Shown here: piece by piece, positions 15,985 through 24,000 of the stretch | Position numbering within the stretch: the stretch's first letter is position 1 | How the letters are laid out: each line of letters begins with the position of its first letter | Source: F23-B02 sp963613665 | GTDB lineage: Bacteria; Bacillota; Clostridia; Oscillospirales; Oscillospiraceae | Length of the DNA stretch: 64,000 bases | Assembly (NCBI GenBank): GCA_963613665.1 | Contig: CAVEAL010000014.1 | Location: forward strand, 3,795 to 67,794 | Direction: 5' to 3' | Notes under the pieces: generated by a model | The model's input: only the letters and a program-made list of their open reading frames with translations | Databases searched by the model: none | Told to the model about the DNA's origin: nothing | Position numbers and translations under genes: made by a program

Positions 15985-16332
15985 TGGTGGAGATGGGGGG
16001 AATTGAACCCCCGTCCGAAAGCACTTTAACAGGAACTTCTCCGAGCGCATACGGTCGTTTATATTCCCTTCCCTGTGCGCCGGCCGTCAGGCTCGCAGAG
16101 TCGGTAGCTTCATTATGCGTGGTGCGCTCAAAGCTTTGCGCACTCACGGGCACCACTTATCGACGCTCCGTTCCGGGCCGTGGTCCTCCCGGAGGGAACG
16201 CTCGCTAATTATGCAGCGAGAAGAACAGTATCGTTGTTGTTCTTTAATTTATAAGCTGCCCATTTTTAGGATGGTAGGCGCATCCGCTCGCTATTCCTGC
16301 CTCCATACCCCCGTCGAAACCGGTACATCCCC
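15985..16332 (-). ncRNA. ssrA: Transfer-messenger RNA (tmRNA)
   Basis: A 348-nt tmRNA that rescues stalled ribosomes. The 5' end GGGGAUG pairs with CAUCUCC before the encoded CCA, forming the acceptor stem (one G-U pair); GGUUUCGACGGGGG follows, the conserved tmRNA 5' motif, and the 3' half has a T arm with GGUUCAAUUCCCC. The tag frame reads KNNNDTVLLAA then UAA, so the full tag is probably A-KNNNDTVLLAA, ending in the LAA degron seen by ClpXP-type proteases. It lies near smpB, whose protein binds it. Downstream is a perfect terminator. Confidence 0.95.
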
Positions 16333-16451
16333 TTATTCAGAGGCGCTTTTGGTTTGGATTTAGCCGGCACTTCAGGTGCCCGACTTTTACAATGATACTG
16401 CAATGGACTGCTGTGCACTTCAATGGTGCGGTAGGCAAAGCGTTTTTCCTC

Positions 16452-16475
16452 GGGGTGCGGAGTTTTCCGCACCCC
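16452..16475. other. GC-rich hairpin after the cyclophilin gene
   Basis: A 10-bp perfect stem (GGGGTGCGGA and its complement, loop GTTT) starts 7 nt after the cyclophilin stop. No T-run follows on either strand, so it may stabilise the 3' end rather than stop transcription. Confidence 0.5.
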
Positions 16476-16482
16476 ATGGCTT

Positions 16483-17001
16483 TTACATTTTCTCGGGTTC
16501 GGGATAGTCAACACCGAAGGTATCGACCGTCACCTTTTTCATTGCCTGGCGGTGGATGGGCTTATCGTTTCTGCCGGTCATGCATTTTGCGATCTTATCG
16601 ACGTTCTCCATGCCCTCGATGACCTTGCCGAATGCGGCGTACTGGCCGTCAAGATGCGGAGCGTCCTCATGCATGATAAAAAACTGGCTGCCGGCGGAAT
16701 TGGGAGCCATGGCACGCGCCATGGACAGAACGCCGCGGGTATGCTTGAGATCGTTGGCAACGCCGTTCATTTTGAACTCGCCCTTGATCGAGTATCCCGG
16801 GCCGCCTATGCCGACGCCCTGAGGGTCGCCGCCCTGGATCATGAAGCCGCGGATAACGCGGTGGAAGATAATGCCGTCGTAAAACTTGTTCTTTACCAGC
16901 GAGATGAAGTTATTGACCGTATTGGGGGCTGCCTCGGGATACAGCTCCGCCTTTATGATATCGCCGTTTTCCATCTCGATGGTCACTATGGGATTGCTCA
17001 T
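16483..17001 (-). CDS. Cyclophilin-type peptidyl-prolyl isomerase
   Basis: A 172-residue cytoplasmic cyclophilin that catalyses proline cis-trans isomerisation in protein folding. Seen: FYDGIIFHRVIRGFMIQGGD containing the catalytic Arg, NSAGSQFFIMHEDAPHLDGQ and AAFGKVIEGMENVDKI, all standard. No signal peptide. Its ATG overlaps the smpB stop (ATGA), so it is translationally coupled to smpB. The C-terminal tail VDYPEPEKM extends slightly beyond the fold. Confidence 0.93.
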   Translation of the reverse strand: MSNPIVTIEMENGDIIKAELYPEAAPNTVNNFISLVKNKFYDGIIFHRVIRGFMIQGGDPQGVGIGGPGYSIKGEFKMNGVANDLKHTRGVLSMARAMAPNSAGSQFFIMHEDAPHLDGQYAAFGKVIEGMENVDKIAKCMTGRNDKPIHRQAMKKVTVDTFGVDYPEPEKM

Positions 17002-17465
17002 CAGTGTCTCTCCTTCAATGTTCTTTCAATGTCGCGCGCAGCTTCACGCTTCGCGTCGTCATTTCGTTTATCATACAGCTTTTTGCCCTTGCACAGGCCA
17101 AGCTCGACCTTCACCCTGCTGTCCTTAAAATACAGCGACAGCGGAATGAGCGCCACGCCCTCCTGCATGACACGCGCGTTGAGCTTCACTATCTCGCGCT
17201 TATGCATGAGAAGCCTTCTCGGCCGCACGGGGTCTTTATTGAAAATATTGCCCTTTTCATAGGGGCTTATATGCAGCGATCTTACGAAAAGCTCGCCGTT
17301 TTTTATCGTGCAGTAGCAGTCCTTCATATTGACGGTGCCCGCTCTGAGAGATTTTACTTCCGTTCCGGCAAGCTCTATGCCGGCCTCGAACCTGTCCAGC
17401 ACGAAATAATCGTGGAAAGCCTTGCGGTTTGACGCTATCTGCTTTGTTCCGGTCTGCTTCGGCAT
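17001..17465 (-). CDS. smpB: SsrA-binding protein SmpB
   Basis: A 154-residue RNA-binding protein that delivers tmRNA to stalled ribosomes. Seen: N-terminal IASNRKAFHDYFVLDRFEAG, GTEVKSLRAGTVNMKDCY, FVRSLHISPYEKGN, and the basic C-terminal tail KGKKLYDKRNDDAKREAARD that enters the empty mRNA channel. The ssrA gene lies about 670 bp downstream, with only the cyclophilin gene between, a common clostridial arrangement. Confidence 0.95.
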   Translation of the reverse strand: MPKQTGTKQIASNRKAFHDYFVLDRFEAGIELAGTEVKSLRAGTVNMKDCYCTIKNGELFVRSLHISPYEKGNIFNKDPVRPRRLLMHKREIVKLNARVMQEGVALIPLSLYFKDSRVKVELGLCKGKKLYDKRNDDAKREAARDIERTLKERH

Positions 17466-17533
17466 TCGCTCACCTCCCGACCGTCAGTGTATTATAGCAC
17501 ACCGTGTGCAAAAATTAAATAATAATTTGTAAA

Positions 17534-18337
17534 TCACATATTGGCTTTGAGAATACCGGCGATCTCAGCGACGTTTTTCAGAACGTAATCCGGCTTGCGC
17601 TCGGCCTTTTCGATATCTTCAAGGCTGCTCTCGCCGGAGAGGACGCACACAGACACCGCACCCGCGTTCTGTGCAACGGCTATATCCGTATACAGCCTGT
17701 CGCCCACGCAGCAGATATTCTCGTTGGGAACACCGGTCTGCTCCGATATTATGTCAACCATATTGCGGTTGGGCTTGCCGATGAACATGGGCTCAACGCC
17801 GCTTGCGGCGGTCAGCAGGGCGCAGATGCTGCCGCAGTCGGGCAGTACCTCGCCGGCCGGCATGGGACACACCCAGTCGGGATTTGCGGCGACGAAGGCC
17901 GCACCGCGGCGCAGGTAGTGCACGGCTTTATCGAGCTTTTCGTAGGTGAGCGTGGTATCGAAGCCGACGCAGACTACGCCGACCTCCTCGCCGTCGCCGA
18001 GAGGGACGCCGTAGCTTTCGAGTTCGCCCAGAAACGCCGGAGTTCCGACGGGATAGACGAGCCTGCCGGGATAGCGGCTGTTGAGATACATAGCCGTCGC
18101 CATTCCGGAGGTGAACACGTTTTCCGCCTCGCAGGGGAAGCCGAGCTTTCTCAGGCGCGTTATATAGTCAACGCCGGCGCGCGAGGAGTTATTGGTCAGG
18201 TATATGTACTCCCTGCCGCTGCTTTTTATCGTGTTTATAAAGTCCACGGCGCCGTCAAACACCTCGTCACCGAGGTAGAGCGTGCCGTCCATATCCAGAA
18301 GGAACAGTTTAGTGTTAAGAAGCTTATCCATTCTCAT
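17534..18337 (-). CDS. HAD-superfamily IIA phosphatase (NagD-like)
   Basis: A 267-residue cytoplasmic sugar-phosphate/nucleotide phosphatase of the NagD/AraL group. Seen: motif I FLLDMDGTLYLGD (12-24) with both catalytic Asp residues, motif II YLTNNSSRAG, motif III Lys in FIGKPNRNMVDII, and motif IV CCVGDRLYTDIAVAQNAG. The cap between motifs II and III is the C2 type. It lies alone behind its own promoter and is divergent from the GH2 gene, so a joint role in sugar handling is possible but unproved. Substrate unknown. Confidence 0.88.
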   Translation of the reverse strand: MRMDKLLNTKLFLLDMDGTLYLGDEVFDGAVDFINTIKSSGREYIYLTNNSSRAGVDYITRLRKLGFPCEAENVFTSGMATAMYLNSRYPGRLVYPVGTPAFLGELESYGVPLGDGEEVGVVCVGFDTTLTYEKLDKAVHYLRRGAAFVAANPDWVCPMPAGEVLPDCGSICALLTAASGVEPMFIGKPNRNMVDIISEQTGVPNENICCVGDRLYTDIAVAQNAGAVSVCVLSGESSLEDIEKAERKPDYVLKNVAEIAGILKANM

Positions 18338-18362
18338 ACTCCGATCTTAGAAATGTGTAATT

Positions 18363-18391
18363 ATTATATAGTTTTGCCCGCGCAAAATCAA
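18363..18391 (-). promoter_or_regulatory. HAD phosphatase promoter
   Basis: Read leftward: TTGATT (18391-18386), 17-bp spacer, TATAAT (18368-18363), a consensus -10 about 26 bp before the start codon. Confidence 0.6.
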
Positions 18392-18398
18392 CAACATC

Positions 18399-18426
18399 TT
18401 GCATTGACGCGCGGATATGGTACAAT
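18399..18426 (+). promoter_or_regulatory. GH2 gene promoter
   Basis: TTGCAT (18399-18404), 16-bp spacer, TACAAT (18421-18426). It is back to back with the HAD promoter, -35 boxes 7 bp apart. Confidence 0.55.
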
Positions 18427-18469
18427 TAACTGAACGATCGATAAAATATAAACTCCAAGGAGCTATTAT

Positions 18470-20776
18470 ATGGACATTGCTTTCAATAACGGCTGGCTGT
18501 TCACGCCCGATTACGATTCCGGCTTTGACGGCGCTGCTGCCGTGCGTCTTCCGCATACGGCAAAAGAGATACCCTACAACTACATCGACTGCCGCGACTA
18601 TCAGACGGTCTGCGGCTACAGAAAGGTATTCACCGCCCCCGCCGAGTGGCAGGGCAAGAGGCTCATCGTGCACTTTGAGGGGGCGGCACACGAGGCGACG
18701 GTGTTCTGCAACGGCGAAAAAGCCGGCTTCCATGCCTGCGGCTACACGGCCTTTGACGTTGATATCACCGGGCTTGTAAGATTCGGCGGCGAGAACACGA
18801 TAGACGTGCGGCTCGACACGCGCGAGAGCCTGAACATTCCGCCCTTCGGCTTTGTTATCGACTATCTGTGCTACGGCGGGCTTTACCGCGAGGTGACGCT
18901 TGAGGTAAAAGACCCCGAATATATTAAAGAGGTGCTCATTGAAAACACTGCGCTGCGTGAGATACGTGTGAGGATAGACAGCCTGTGCGGCAGCGTCGTC
19001 ACCGATATAGTCGATAAAAGCGGCAGGATCGTATCCTCTGCCGCAGGCAGGGCCTTTGAGCTTGGCGTTCCCGAGGCAGAGCTGTGGTCAACAGACTCCC
19101 CTGCCCTGTACACCGCGCGGGTACGCGCCATGCGCGGCGGCGAATGCGTTGACGAAAAGTGCCTGCGCTTCGGCTTCAGGACGGTCGGATTTCAAAGCGA
19201 CGGCTTTTATCTTAACGGCAGAAAGCTGAAGCTGCGCGGGCTTAACCGCCATCAGTCTTATGCCTATGTCGGCTATGCCATGCCGAAGTCCGTGCAGGAG
19301 CTCGACGCGGAAATACTGAAGTACGAGCTCGGAGTTAACGCCGTGCGCACCTCACACTATCCGCAGTCGCAGCATTTCATCTCGCGCTGTGATGAGCTGG
19401 GGCTTCTGGTGTTCACGGAGATCCCGGGCTGGCAGCACATCGGAGACGAGGACTGGAAGAGGCAGGCCGTAAAAAATACCGACGAGATGGTGCGGCAGTA
19501 TATGCATCATCCGTCCATCATGCTCTGGGGCGTGAGGATAAATGAATCGCAGGACTGCGACGAGCTTTACAGAAAGACAAACGCCGTGGCGCACACGCTC
19601 GACTCCGGCCGTCAGACAAGCGGCGTGAGATATATCGAGAAGAGCCGGCTGCTCGAGGATGTCTACGCGTACAACGATTTTTCACACAGCGGCGATAACG
19701 CCGGACTCAGGCCGAAGAAGGCCGTCACGCAGAAGAAAAACAGCGGCTACCTCGTCTCCGAGTGCAACGGGCACATGTTCCCGACAAAGCCCTTTGACGA
19801 CGAGCGGCACAGGCTCGAACACGCGCTGCGGCACGCGAAGGTGCTAGACGCGATGTACGCCGACAGCTATATAAGCGGCATCTTCCCCTGGTGCATGTTC
19901 GACTACAACACCCATCGTGACTTTGGCAGCGGCGACGGCATATGCTATCACGGCGTCATGGATATGTTCCGCAATCCGAAGCTCGCGGCGGCGGTGTACG
20001 CAAGCCAGAGCGATGCAAGTCCCTGCTGCACCGTGTCCTCATCCATGGATATCGGCGAGCATCCTGCGGGCGATATAGGCAAAGTCTATGTATTCACGAA
20101 CGCCGACTGCGTAAGGCTTTATAAGGACGGCGTATTCGTGCGTGAGTTTCTTCCCGCGCATGACGAATACCCGGCACTGCCCCATCCGCCCGTCATCATC
20201 GACGATTTCATCGGCGAGCTTCTCATAACGCAGGAGGGCTTTGACGAAAAGACCGCGCAGACGGTCAAGGAATGTCTGCTTGCGGTCGCTAAGTCCGGCC
20301 CGAGCTCCCTGCCGCCGAAAATCCTCGCCAAATTTGCACATCTCATGCTGCTCAAGGGCTTCAAATTCTCCGACGGTGTCGAGCTTTACGGCAAATACGT
20401 CGGCAACTGGGGCGGCGAGGCGACGAAATGGCGCTTTGACGCGGTCAGGGACGGCAGCATAGTCGGTTCGGTGACACGCTCTCCCGGTCAGCGCGCAAAG
20501 CTTGAGGTCAGGGTGAGCAAGACCCTGCTGCGCGAGGGCGATACCTACGATGCCGCCGCCGTGCGCATACGCGCCGTCGATGAATACGGAAACCTCGCTC
20601 CCTACTGGCAGGAACCCGTGATTTTCAAATGCTCCGGCCCCATTGAGCTCATAGGCCCCGAGGTCATATCGCTCAAGGGCGGCTCCGGCGGCTGCTATGT
20701 AAAAAGCTGCGGCAAAAGCGGCGCGGCAAAGCTCAGTATAAACGGCACAGAGATTGAATTTAACGTAGAAGTATAA
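18470..20776 (+). CDS. Glycoside hydrolase family 2 protein
   Basis: A 768-residue beta-glycosidase (beta-galactosidase/glucuronidase type) without a signal peptide, so probably acting on imported oligosaccharide. Seen in order: jelly-roll sugar-binding domain (1-150, RLPHTAKEIPYNY), Ig-like domain (150-240), and a TIM barrel with LRGLNRHQSYAYVGYAMP, VNAVRTSHYPQSQHFISRCD and HHPSIMLWGVRINESQD. Predicted acid/base is E359 in INES and nucleophile E431 in SECNGHMFPTK. A C-terminal Ig-like part with RVSKTLLREGDTYDAAAVRI follows. The RINE variant of the usual GNE motif belongs to a gut-type GH2 branch. AAGGAG precedes the ATG. Sugar specificity unknown. Confidence 0.88.
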   Translation: MDIAFNNGWLFTPDYDSGFDGAAAVRLPHTAKEIPYNYIDCRDYQTVCGYRKVFTAPAEWQGKRLIVHFEGAAHEATVFCNGEKAGFHACGYTAFDVDITGLVRFGGENTIDVRLDTRESLNIPPFGFVIDYLCYGGLYREVTLEVKDPEYIKEVLIENTALREIRVRIDSLCGSVVTDIVDKSGRIVSSAAGRAFELGVPEAELWSTDSPALYTARVRAMRGGECVDEKCLRFGFRTVGFQSDGFYLNGRKLKLRGLNRHQSYAYVGYAMPKSVQELDAEILKYELGVNAVRTSHYPQSQHFISRCDELGLLVFTEIPGWQHIGDEDWKRQAVKNTDEMVRQYMHHPSIMLWGVRINESQDCDELYRKTNAVAHTLDSGRQTSGVRYIEKSRLLEDVYAYNDFSHSGDNAGLRPKKAVTQKKNSGYLVSECNGHMFPTKPFDDERHRLEHALRHAKVLDAMYADSYISGIFPWCMFDYNTHRDFGSGDGICYHGVMDMFRNPKLAAAVYASQSDASPCCTVSSSMDIGEHPAGDIGKVYVFTNADCVRLYKDGVFVREFLPAHDEYPALPHPPVIIDDFIGELLITQEGFDEKTAQTVKECLLAVAKSGPSSLPPKILAKFAHLMLLKGFKFSDGVELYGKYVGNWGGEATKWRFDAVRDGSIVGSVTRSPGQRAKLEVRVSKTLLREGDTYDAAAVRIRAVDEYGNLAPYWQEPVIFKCSGPIELIGPEVISLKGGSGGCYVKSCGKSGAAKLSINGTEIEFNVEV

Positions 20777-20798
20777 TAATCAGAAGAAAGCGCAAAAT

Positions 20799-20829
20799 AC
20801 CTCCGTAGAATATTTTACGGAGGTTTTTT
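20799..20829 (+). terminator. Terminator after GH2 that carries the next gene's SD
   Basis: ACCTCCGTA and its complement form a 9-bp stem around an 8-nt loop, followed by TTTTTT. The 3' arm contains the GGAGG that serves the SLH gene starting at 20832, so the hairpin also hides that ribosome site in any readthrough transcript. Confidence 0.6.
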
Positions 20830-20831
20830 GT

Positions 20832-21722
20832 ATGCGTAGATACATTGCGCTTTTTATGGCCTGTCTTGCGCTGTGTGCGCTCATTTTTCCGGCGGCGGCG
20901 GATAACTGCGCACCAGTTGCGGAAAATTTTGAGTTTGAGACCTATCGCGGCGTGTCCTTCGGCGGTGAGCTTGCAGCCGTTGACCCCGACGGGGACGTTG
21001 TGAGCTTCGAGATAACGACCGAGCCCAAGAAGGGCACGATCGAGCTCGGGGATGACGGCAGCTTCGTATACACCCCAGCCGAGGGCAAGCGCGGCCGCGA
21101 CTATTTCGGCTACAAGGCTATCGACGCCGAGGGTAACCGTTCGCAGGAGGCAACGGTCATCATCAGGCTTGTAAAGAACAGATCCGTCAGCTACGCCGAC
21201 ATGAACGGCGAGGCAAGCTATTGCAGCGCCGTGCGCCTTGCCGAGTGCGGCGCGTTTATCGGCAAGCAGATAAACGGCGAGTATTACTTTGAGCCGCAGA
21301 AAACGCTCACGCGCGGCGAATTTGTCTCAATGTGCCTGTGCGTCACCGGAACGGATGTGCTCAGCGGCGTTATAAGCACCGGCTTTGCCGACGACGGCAG
21401 CATCCCCGACTGGCAGCGTGCATACGTTGCAAGCGCCGTGCGCGACGGTGTCGTCAAGGGCAAGTTCGGCTCAGCGGGCGTAATATTCGATGCCGGAGCC
21501 GATATAAGCCGCGCCGAGGCCGGAGTTATGCTCGACAGACTGCTGAGGCTCACGAATGTCGGCTATTCCGCCGGCACGGCCGAAACATGGGCGGCGCAGT
21601 CGGCTGCAAATCTTGATGCCTGCGGCATAATGGCAGGAAACAAGCTCGACAGCGCGGCGCTCACACGCGCAGAGGCTGCGGATATGCTCGCCGCAGCCAT
21701 GGACGTGCTGAAAAACAGATAG
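20832..21722 (+). CDS. Secreted Ig-like/SLH domain protein
   Basis: A 296-residue exported protein. Seen: signal peptide (1-23, hydrophobic, ending PAAA-D), a cadherin-like/VCBS-type bacterial Ig domain (about 25-115, AAVDPDGDVVSFEITTEPKK and GSFVYTPAEG), then SLH-type repeats to the C-terminus (FEPQKTLTRGEFVSMCLC, DWQRAYVASAVRDGVVKG, FDAGADISRAEAGVMLDRLL, LTRAEAADMLAAAM). SLH repeats hold proteins to cell-wall polymer. Apparent start uses the GGAGG inside the preceding terminator stem. Function beyond surface display is not known. Confidence 0.82.
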   Translation: MRRYIALFMACLALCALIFPAAADNCAPVAENFEFETYRGVSFGGELAAVDPDGDVVSFEITTEPKKGTIELGDDGSFVYTPAEGKRGRDYFGYKAIDAEGNRSQEATVIIRLVKNRSVSYADMNGEASYCSAVRLAECGAFIGKQINGEYYFEPQKTLTRGEFVSMCLCVTGTDVLSGVISTGFADDGSIPDWQRAYVASAVRDGVVKGKFGSAGVIFDAGADISRAEAGVMLDRLLRLTNVGYSAGTAETWAAQSAANLDACGIMAGNKLDSAALTRAEAADMLAAAMDVLKNR

Positions 21723-21723
21723 C

Positions 21724-21762
21724 TTGCTTTTTCTTGCAGACAATTATATAATTGTCTGCAAG
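21724..21762 (+). promoter_or_regulatory. MocR promoter with 30-bp perfect palindrome
   Basis: TTGCTT (21724-21729), 17-bp spacer, TATAAT (21747-21752). A perfect 30-bp palindrome (21733-21762; half CTTGCAGACAATTAT) covers the spacer, the -10 and the start region, ending 14 bp before the start codon. The related site at 23138 shares TGCA-N-ACAATTAT. Best explanation is autorepression by the MocR protein. Confidence 0.7.
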
Positions 21763-21776
21763 AGGAGTGTGATCAT

Positions 21777-23141
21777 ATGTCCGTAAACTCATTTGACGAC
21801 TACCCGATGTCGTGGAAGCCGGTTCTTACGCGCTCGGGAAAGCCCATATATCGTGAGCTTGCACAGCAGCTTGAGCGCGATATTGAAAGCGGCGCACTCA
21901 AGCCGGGCACAAGACTGCCCCCGCAGCGCGAGCTCGCCGACTTTCTCGATATAAACCTGAGCACCGTGTCGCGGGCCTTTAAGCTATGCTCGGACAGCGG
22001 CCTGCTCACGGGGAGCGTCGGCGACGGTACATACGTTTCATACAGCAGCCTGACGCGACTGACGGACAGTCCGCACAGCGAGCTCATACGCCTCGACGCG
22101 ATGACTCCGGAGACGCTTGAACAGTCGGAGCTCGTTTCGGTGCTGCAAAGAATGCTCTCAGAGCCCGACTGCGCACAGCTTTTTCAGTATGAGCTTGAGC
22201 AGTGCAGCTGGCGGTGCGAGGCAGCGGCAAGACTGCTTAACCGTGCCGGATGCAGCACCGGCGGCGGAAATATTCTGACGGCCGGCGGCGGTCAGAACGC
22301 AATAGCGGCAATATTTGCATCCGTTCTGCGTCGAGGCGACAGGCTCGGTGTCGATCCCCTCACTTACCCCGGCGTTAAGAGCGCCGCAAAGCTGTTCGGC
22401 ATACAGCTCGTGCCCATAGAGCAGGAAAACGGCTGCATGAGCGAGGCGTGCATACGCTATGCCGTGAAAAACGACGGCGTGCGTGCGCTGTTCGTCATGC
22501 CGGACTATCAGAACCCCACCTCTTATGTTATGTCAACCAAGCAGCGGCAGATGATAGCCGATACGGCAATTGATAACGATCTGCTGCTCATCGAAGACGG
22601 TATATGCGGGCTGCTGTCAGGCAGTCTTCGCAGTATCCACGATCTTGCTCCGGAGAATACGATATTCACGCTGAGCCTGTCAAAAACCGTAAACCCGGCG
22701 CTGAGAACGGCGTTTATCGCCGCGCCCGAGCGCTTGTATAAGCAGCTTGACGATGCTCTGTACAGTATAAACCTCTCGCAGTCGGCGCTGCTGGGCGAAC
22801 TGACCGCGCGGCTGATCGCGTCCGATAAGCTTGAGCAGCTTCTGAGCCGCCGCGTTGAGGGCATAGAAAAGCGCAATGATCTGGTTGACATAATATTAGA
22901 GGGCTTTACCGTTCGCGGCGACCGTCACGCGCTGTGCCGCTGGCTCGTGCTGCCCGACGGCATGAGCGGAGCGGAGTTTGAACGCAAGGCAGCGGCAAGA
23001 GGCGTGTGCGTTTACGGCAGTGAGCACTTTGCCGTAGGGCGGAGCATTCCCGAGGCCGGAGCACGGCTCGCGGTGTGTGCACCGGCAGATGCAGCTCAGC
23101 TCGAAAAGGCGCTGACGATAATCCGGGATATCATCACATAA
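21777..23141 (+). CDS. MocR-type GntR regulator with aminotransferase domain
   Basis: A 454-residue PLP-binding regulator. Seen: N-terminal GntR winged helix (about 20-85, IYRELAQQLERDIESGALKP, LPPQRELADFLDINLSTVSR) joined to a fold-type I aminotransferase domain (110-450) with GGGQNAIAAIF, MPDYQNPTSYVMS and LSLSKTVNPALRTAF, in which K303 should bind PLP. MocR proteins sense PLP or amino compounds and often control the adjacent genes. Here the next genes encode a PhzF isomerase and a LysE exporter, suggesting control of amino-acid export or detoxification. Two matching palindromic sites flank the gene. Confidence 0.88.
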   Translation: MSVNSFDDYPMSWKPVLTRSGKPIYRELAQQLERDIESGALKPGTRLPPQRELADFLDINLSTVSRAFKLCSDSGLLTGSVGDGTYVSYSSLTRLTDSPHSELIRLDAMTPETLEQSELVSVLQRMLSEPDCAQLFQYELEQCSWRCEAAARLLNRAGCSTGGGNILTAGGGQNAIAAIFASVLRRGDRLGVDPLTYPGVKSAAKLFGIQLVPIEQENGCMSEACIRYAVKNDGVRALFVMPDYQNPTSYVMSTKQRQMIADTAIDNDLLLIEDGICGLLSGSLRSIHDLAPENTIFTLSLSKTVNPALRTAFIAAPERLYKQLDDALYSINLSQSALLGELTARLIASDKLEQLLSRRVEGIEKRNDLVDIILEGFTVRGDRHALCRWLVLPDGMSGAEFERKAAARGVCVYGSEHFAVGRSIPEAGARLAVCAPADAAQLEKALTIIRDIIT

Positions 23142-23160
23142 TTGTTTTGCATACAATTAT
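23138..23160 (+). promoter_or_regulatory. Second MocR-type operator
   Basis: ATAATTGT-N7-ACAATTAT, overlapping the MocR stop codon and ending 4 bp before the phzF -35 box. It carries the same TGCA-N-ACAATTAT half-site as the palindrome at 21733-21762, in a different arrangement. Confidence 0.6.
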
Positions 23161-23164
23161 GCTA

Positions 23165-23193
23165 TTGTATTCTTCCAACTGTGGTATTATAGT
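23165..23193 (+). promoter_or_regulatory. phzF-lysE promoter
   Basis: TTGTAT (23165-23170), 17-bp spacer, TATAGT (23188-23193), directly behind the putative operator. Confidence 0.55.
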
Positions 23194-23223
23194 AGGCTCA
23201 CAAAGAAAAAGGAGGCAAATTAC

Positions 23224-24000
23224 ATGAAGCAATATGTTGTAGACGCGTTCACCGATAAGGTTTTTGCCGGAAATCCGGCTGCGGTGTGCGTAATGGATAA
23301 GTGGCTTGACGATGAGCTGATGCAGAAGATCGCCATCGAGAACAATCTTTCCGAAACGGCTTTCTGCGTAAAGGACGGCAGCAGCTACCGTCTGCGCTGG
23401 TTCACTCCGGGCGGCGAGGTCGAGCTGTGCGGCCACGCGACGCTTGCGACGGCGTATGTGATCCTGAACTTTGTTGAGCCAGACAGCACGGTCGTCGGCT
23501 TTGATACGCTCAGCGGCCGGCTCACGGTCGAAAAGCAGGGCGAGCTTCTGAGCATGGACTTCCCCGCCTTCAGGCTTGAGCCGCTGCCCGTCAGCGACGA
23601 GCTCGTCAGCGCCATCGGTGTGAGACCGCTTGAGGCTTACATCGGCGCGGATATCCTGTGCGTTCTCGAAAGCGAGGAGCAGCTTCGCGCAGTGCAGCCC
23701 GATCAGGAGCTTATCAAAAAGCTTGACGGCGTGTGCTTCCACATCACCGCAAGGGGCGACGGCTACGACTGCGTGACGCGCTCGTTTGCGCCGAAATGCA
23801 ACGTCGCCGAGGATCCCGTCTGCGGCCGCGGACACTGCCACGTCATCCCCTACTGGGCAAAAACGCTCGGCAGAAACGAGTTTACGGCGTATCAGGCGTC
23901 AAAGCGCGGCGGTTTGCTGTACGCAAAGCTCGAGGGTGAGCGCGTTATCCTCGCCGGTAAGGCCGCGCTGTTCAGCGAAGCGGAGATCCATGTAGGATGA
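23224..24000 (+). CDS. PhzF-family isomerase
   Basis: A 258-residue cofactor-free isomerase/epimerase fold of the PhzF family (two diaminopimelate-epimerase-like halves). Seen: VVDAFTDKVFAGNPAAVCV, the proton-shuttling Glu E44 in NNLSETAFCV, RWFTPGGEVELCGHATLA at 59-76, and EDPVCGRGHC near residue 200 (usually DPATGSA, here with G-R-G-H). Family substrates are diverse and mostly unknown. AAGGAGG precedes the ATG. It overlaps lysE by 4 bases (ATGA) and follows a MocR regulator, so a role in altering an amino compound before export is a reasonable inference. Confidence 0.87.
   Translation: MKQYVVDAFTDKVFAGNPAAVCVMDKWLDDELMQKIAIENNLSETAFCVKDGSSYRLRWFTPGGEVELCGHATLATAYVILNFVEPDSTVVGFDTLSGRLTVEKQGELLSMDFPAFRLEPLPVSDELVSAIGVRPLEAYIGADILCVLESEEQLRAVQPDQELIKKLDGVCFHITARGDGYDCVTRSFAPKCNVAEDPVCGRGHCHVIPYWAKTLGRNEFTAYQASKRGGLLYAKLEGERVILAGKAALFSEAEIHVG

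Noticed and set aside
15984..16208. Short open reading beginning VEMGGIEPPSES
   Set aside because: This is the antisense of the tmRNA 3' part, a common false annotation.
16452..16475. Rho-independent terminator for the cyclophilin gene
   Set aside because: The stem is good but neither strand has a T-run directly after it, so it is listed only as a hairpin.
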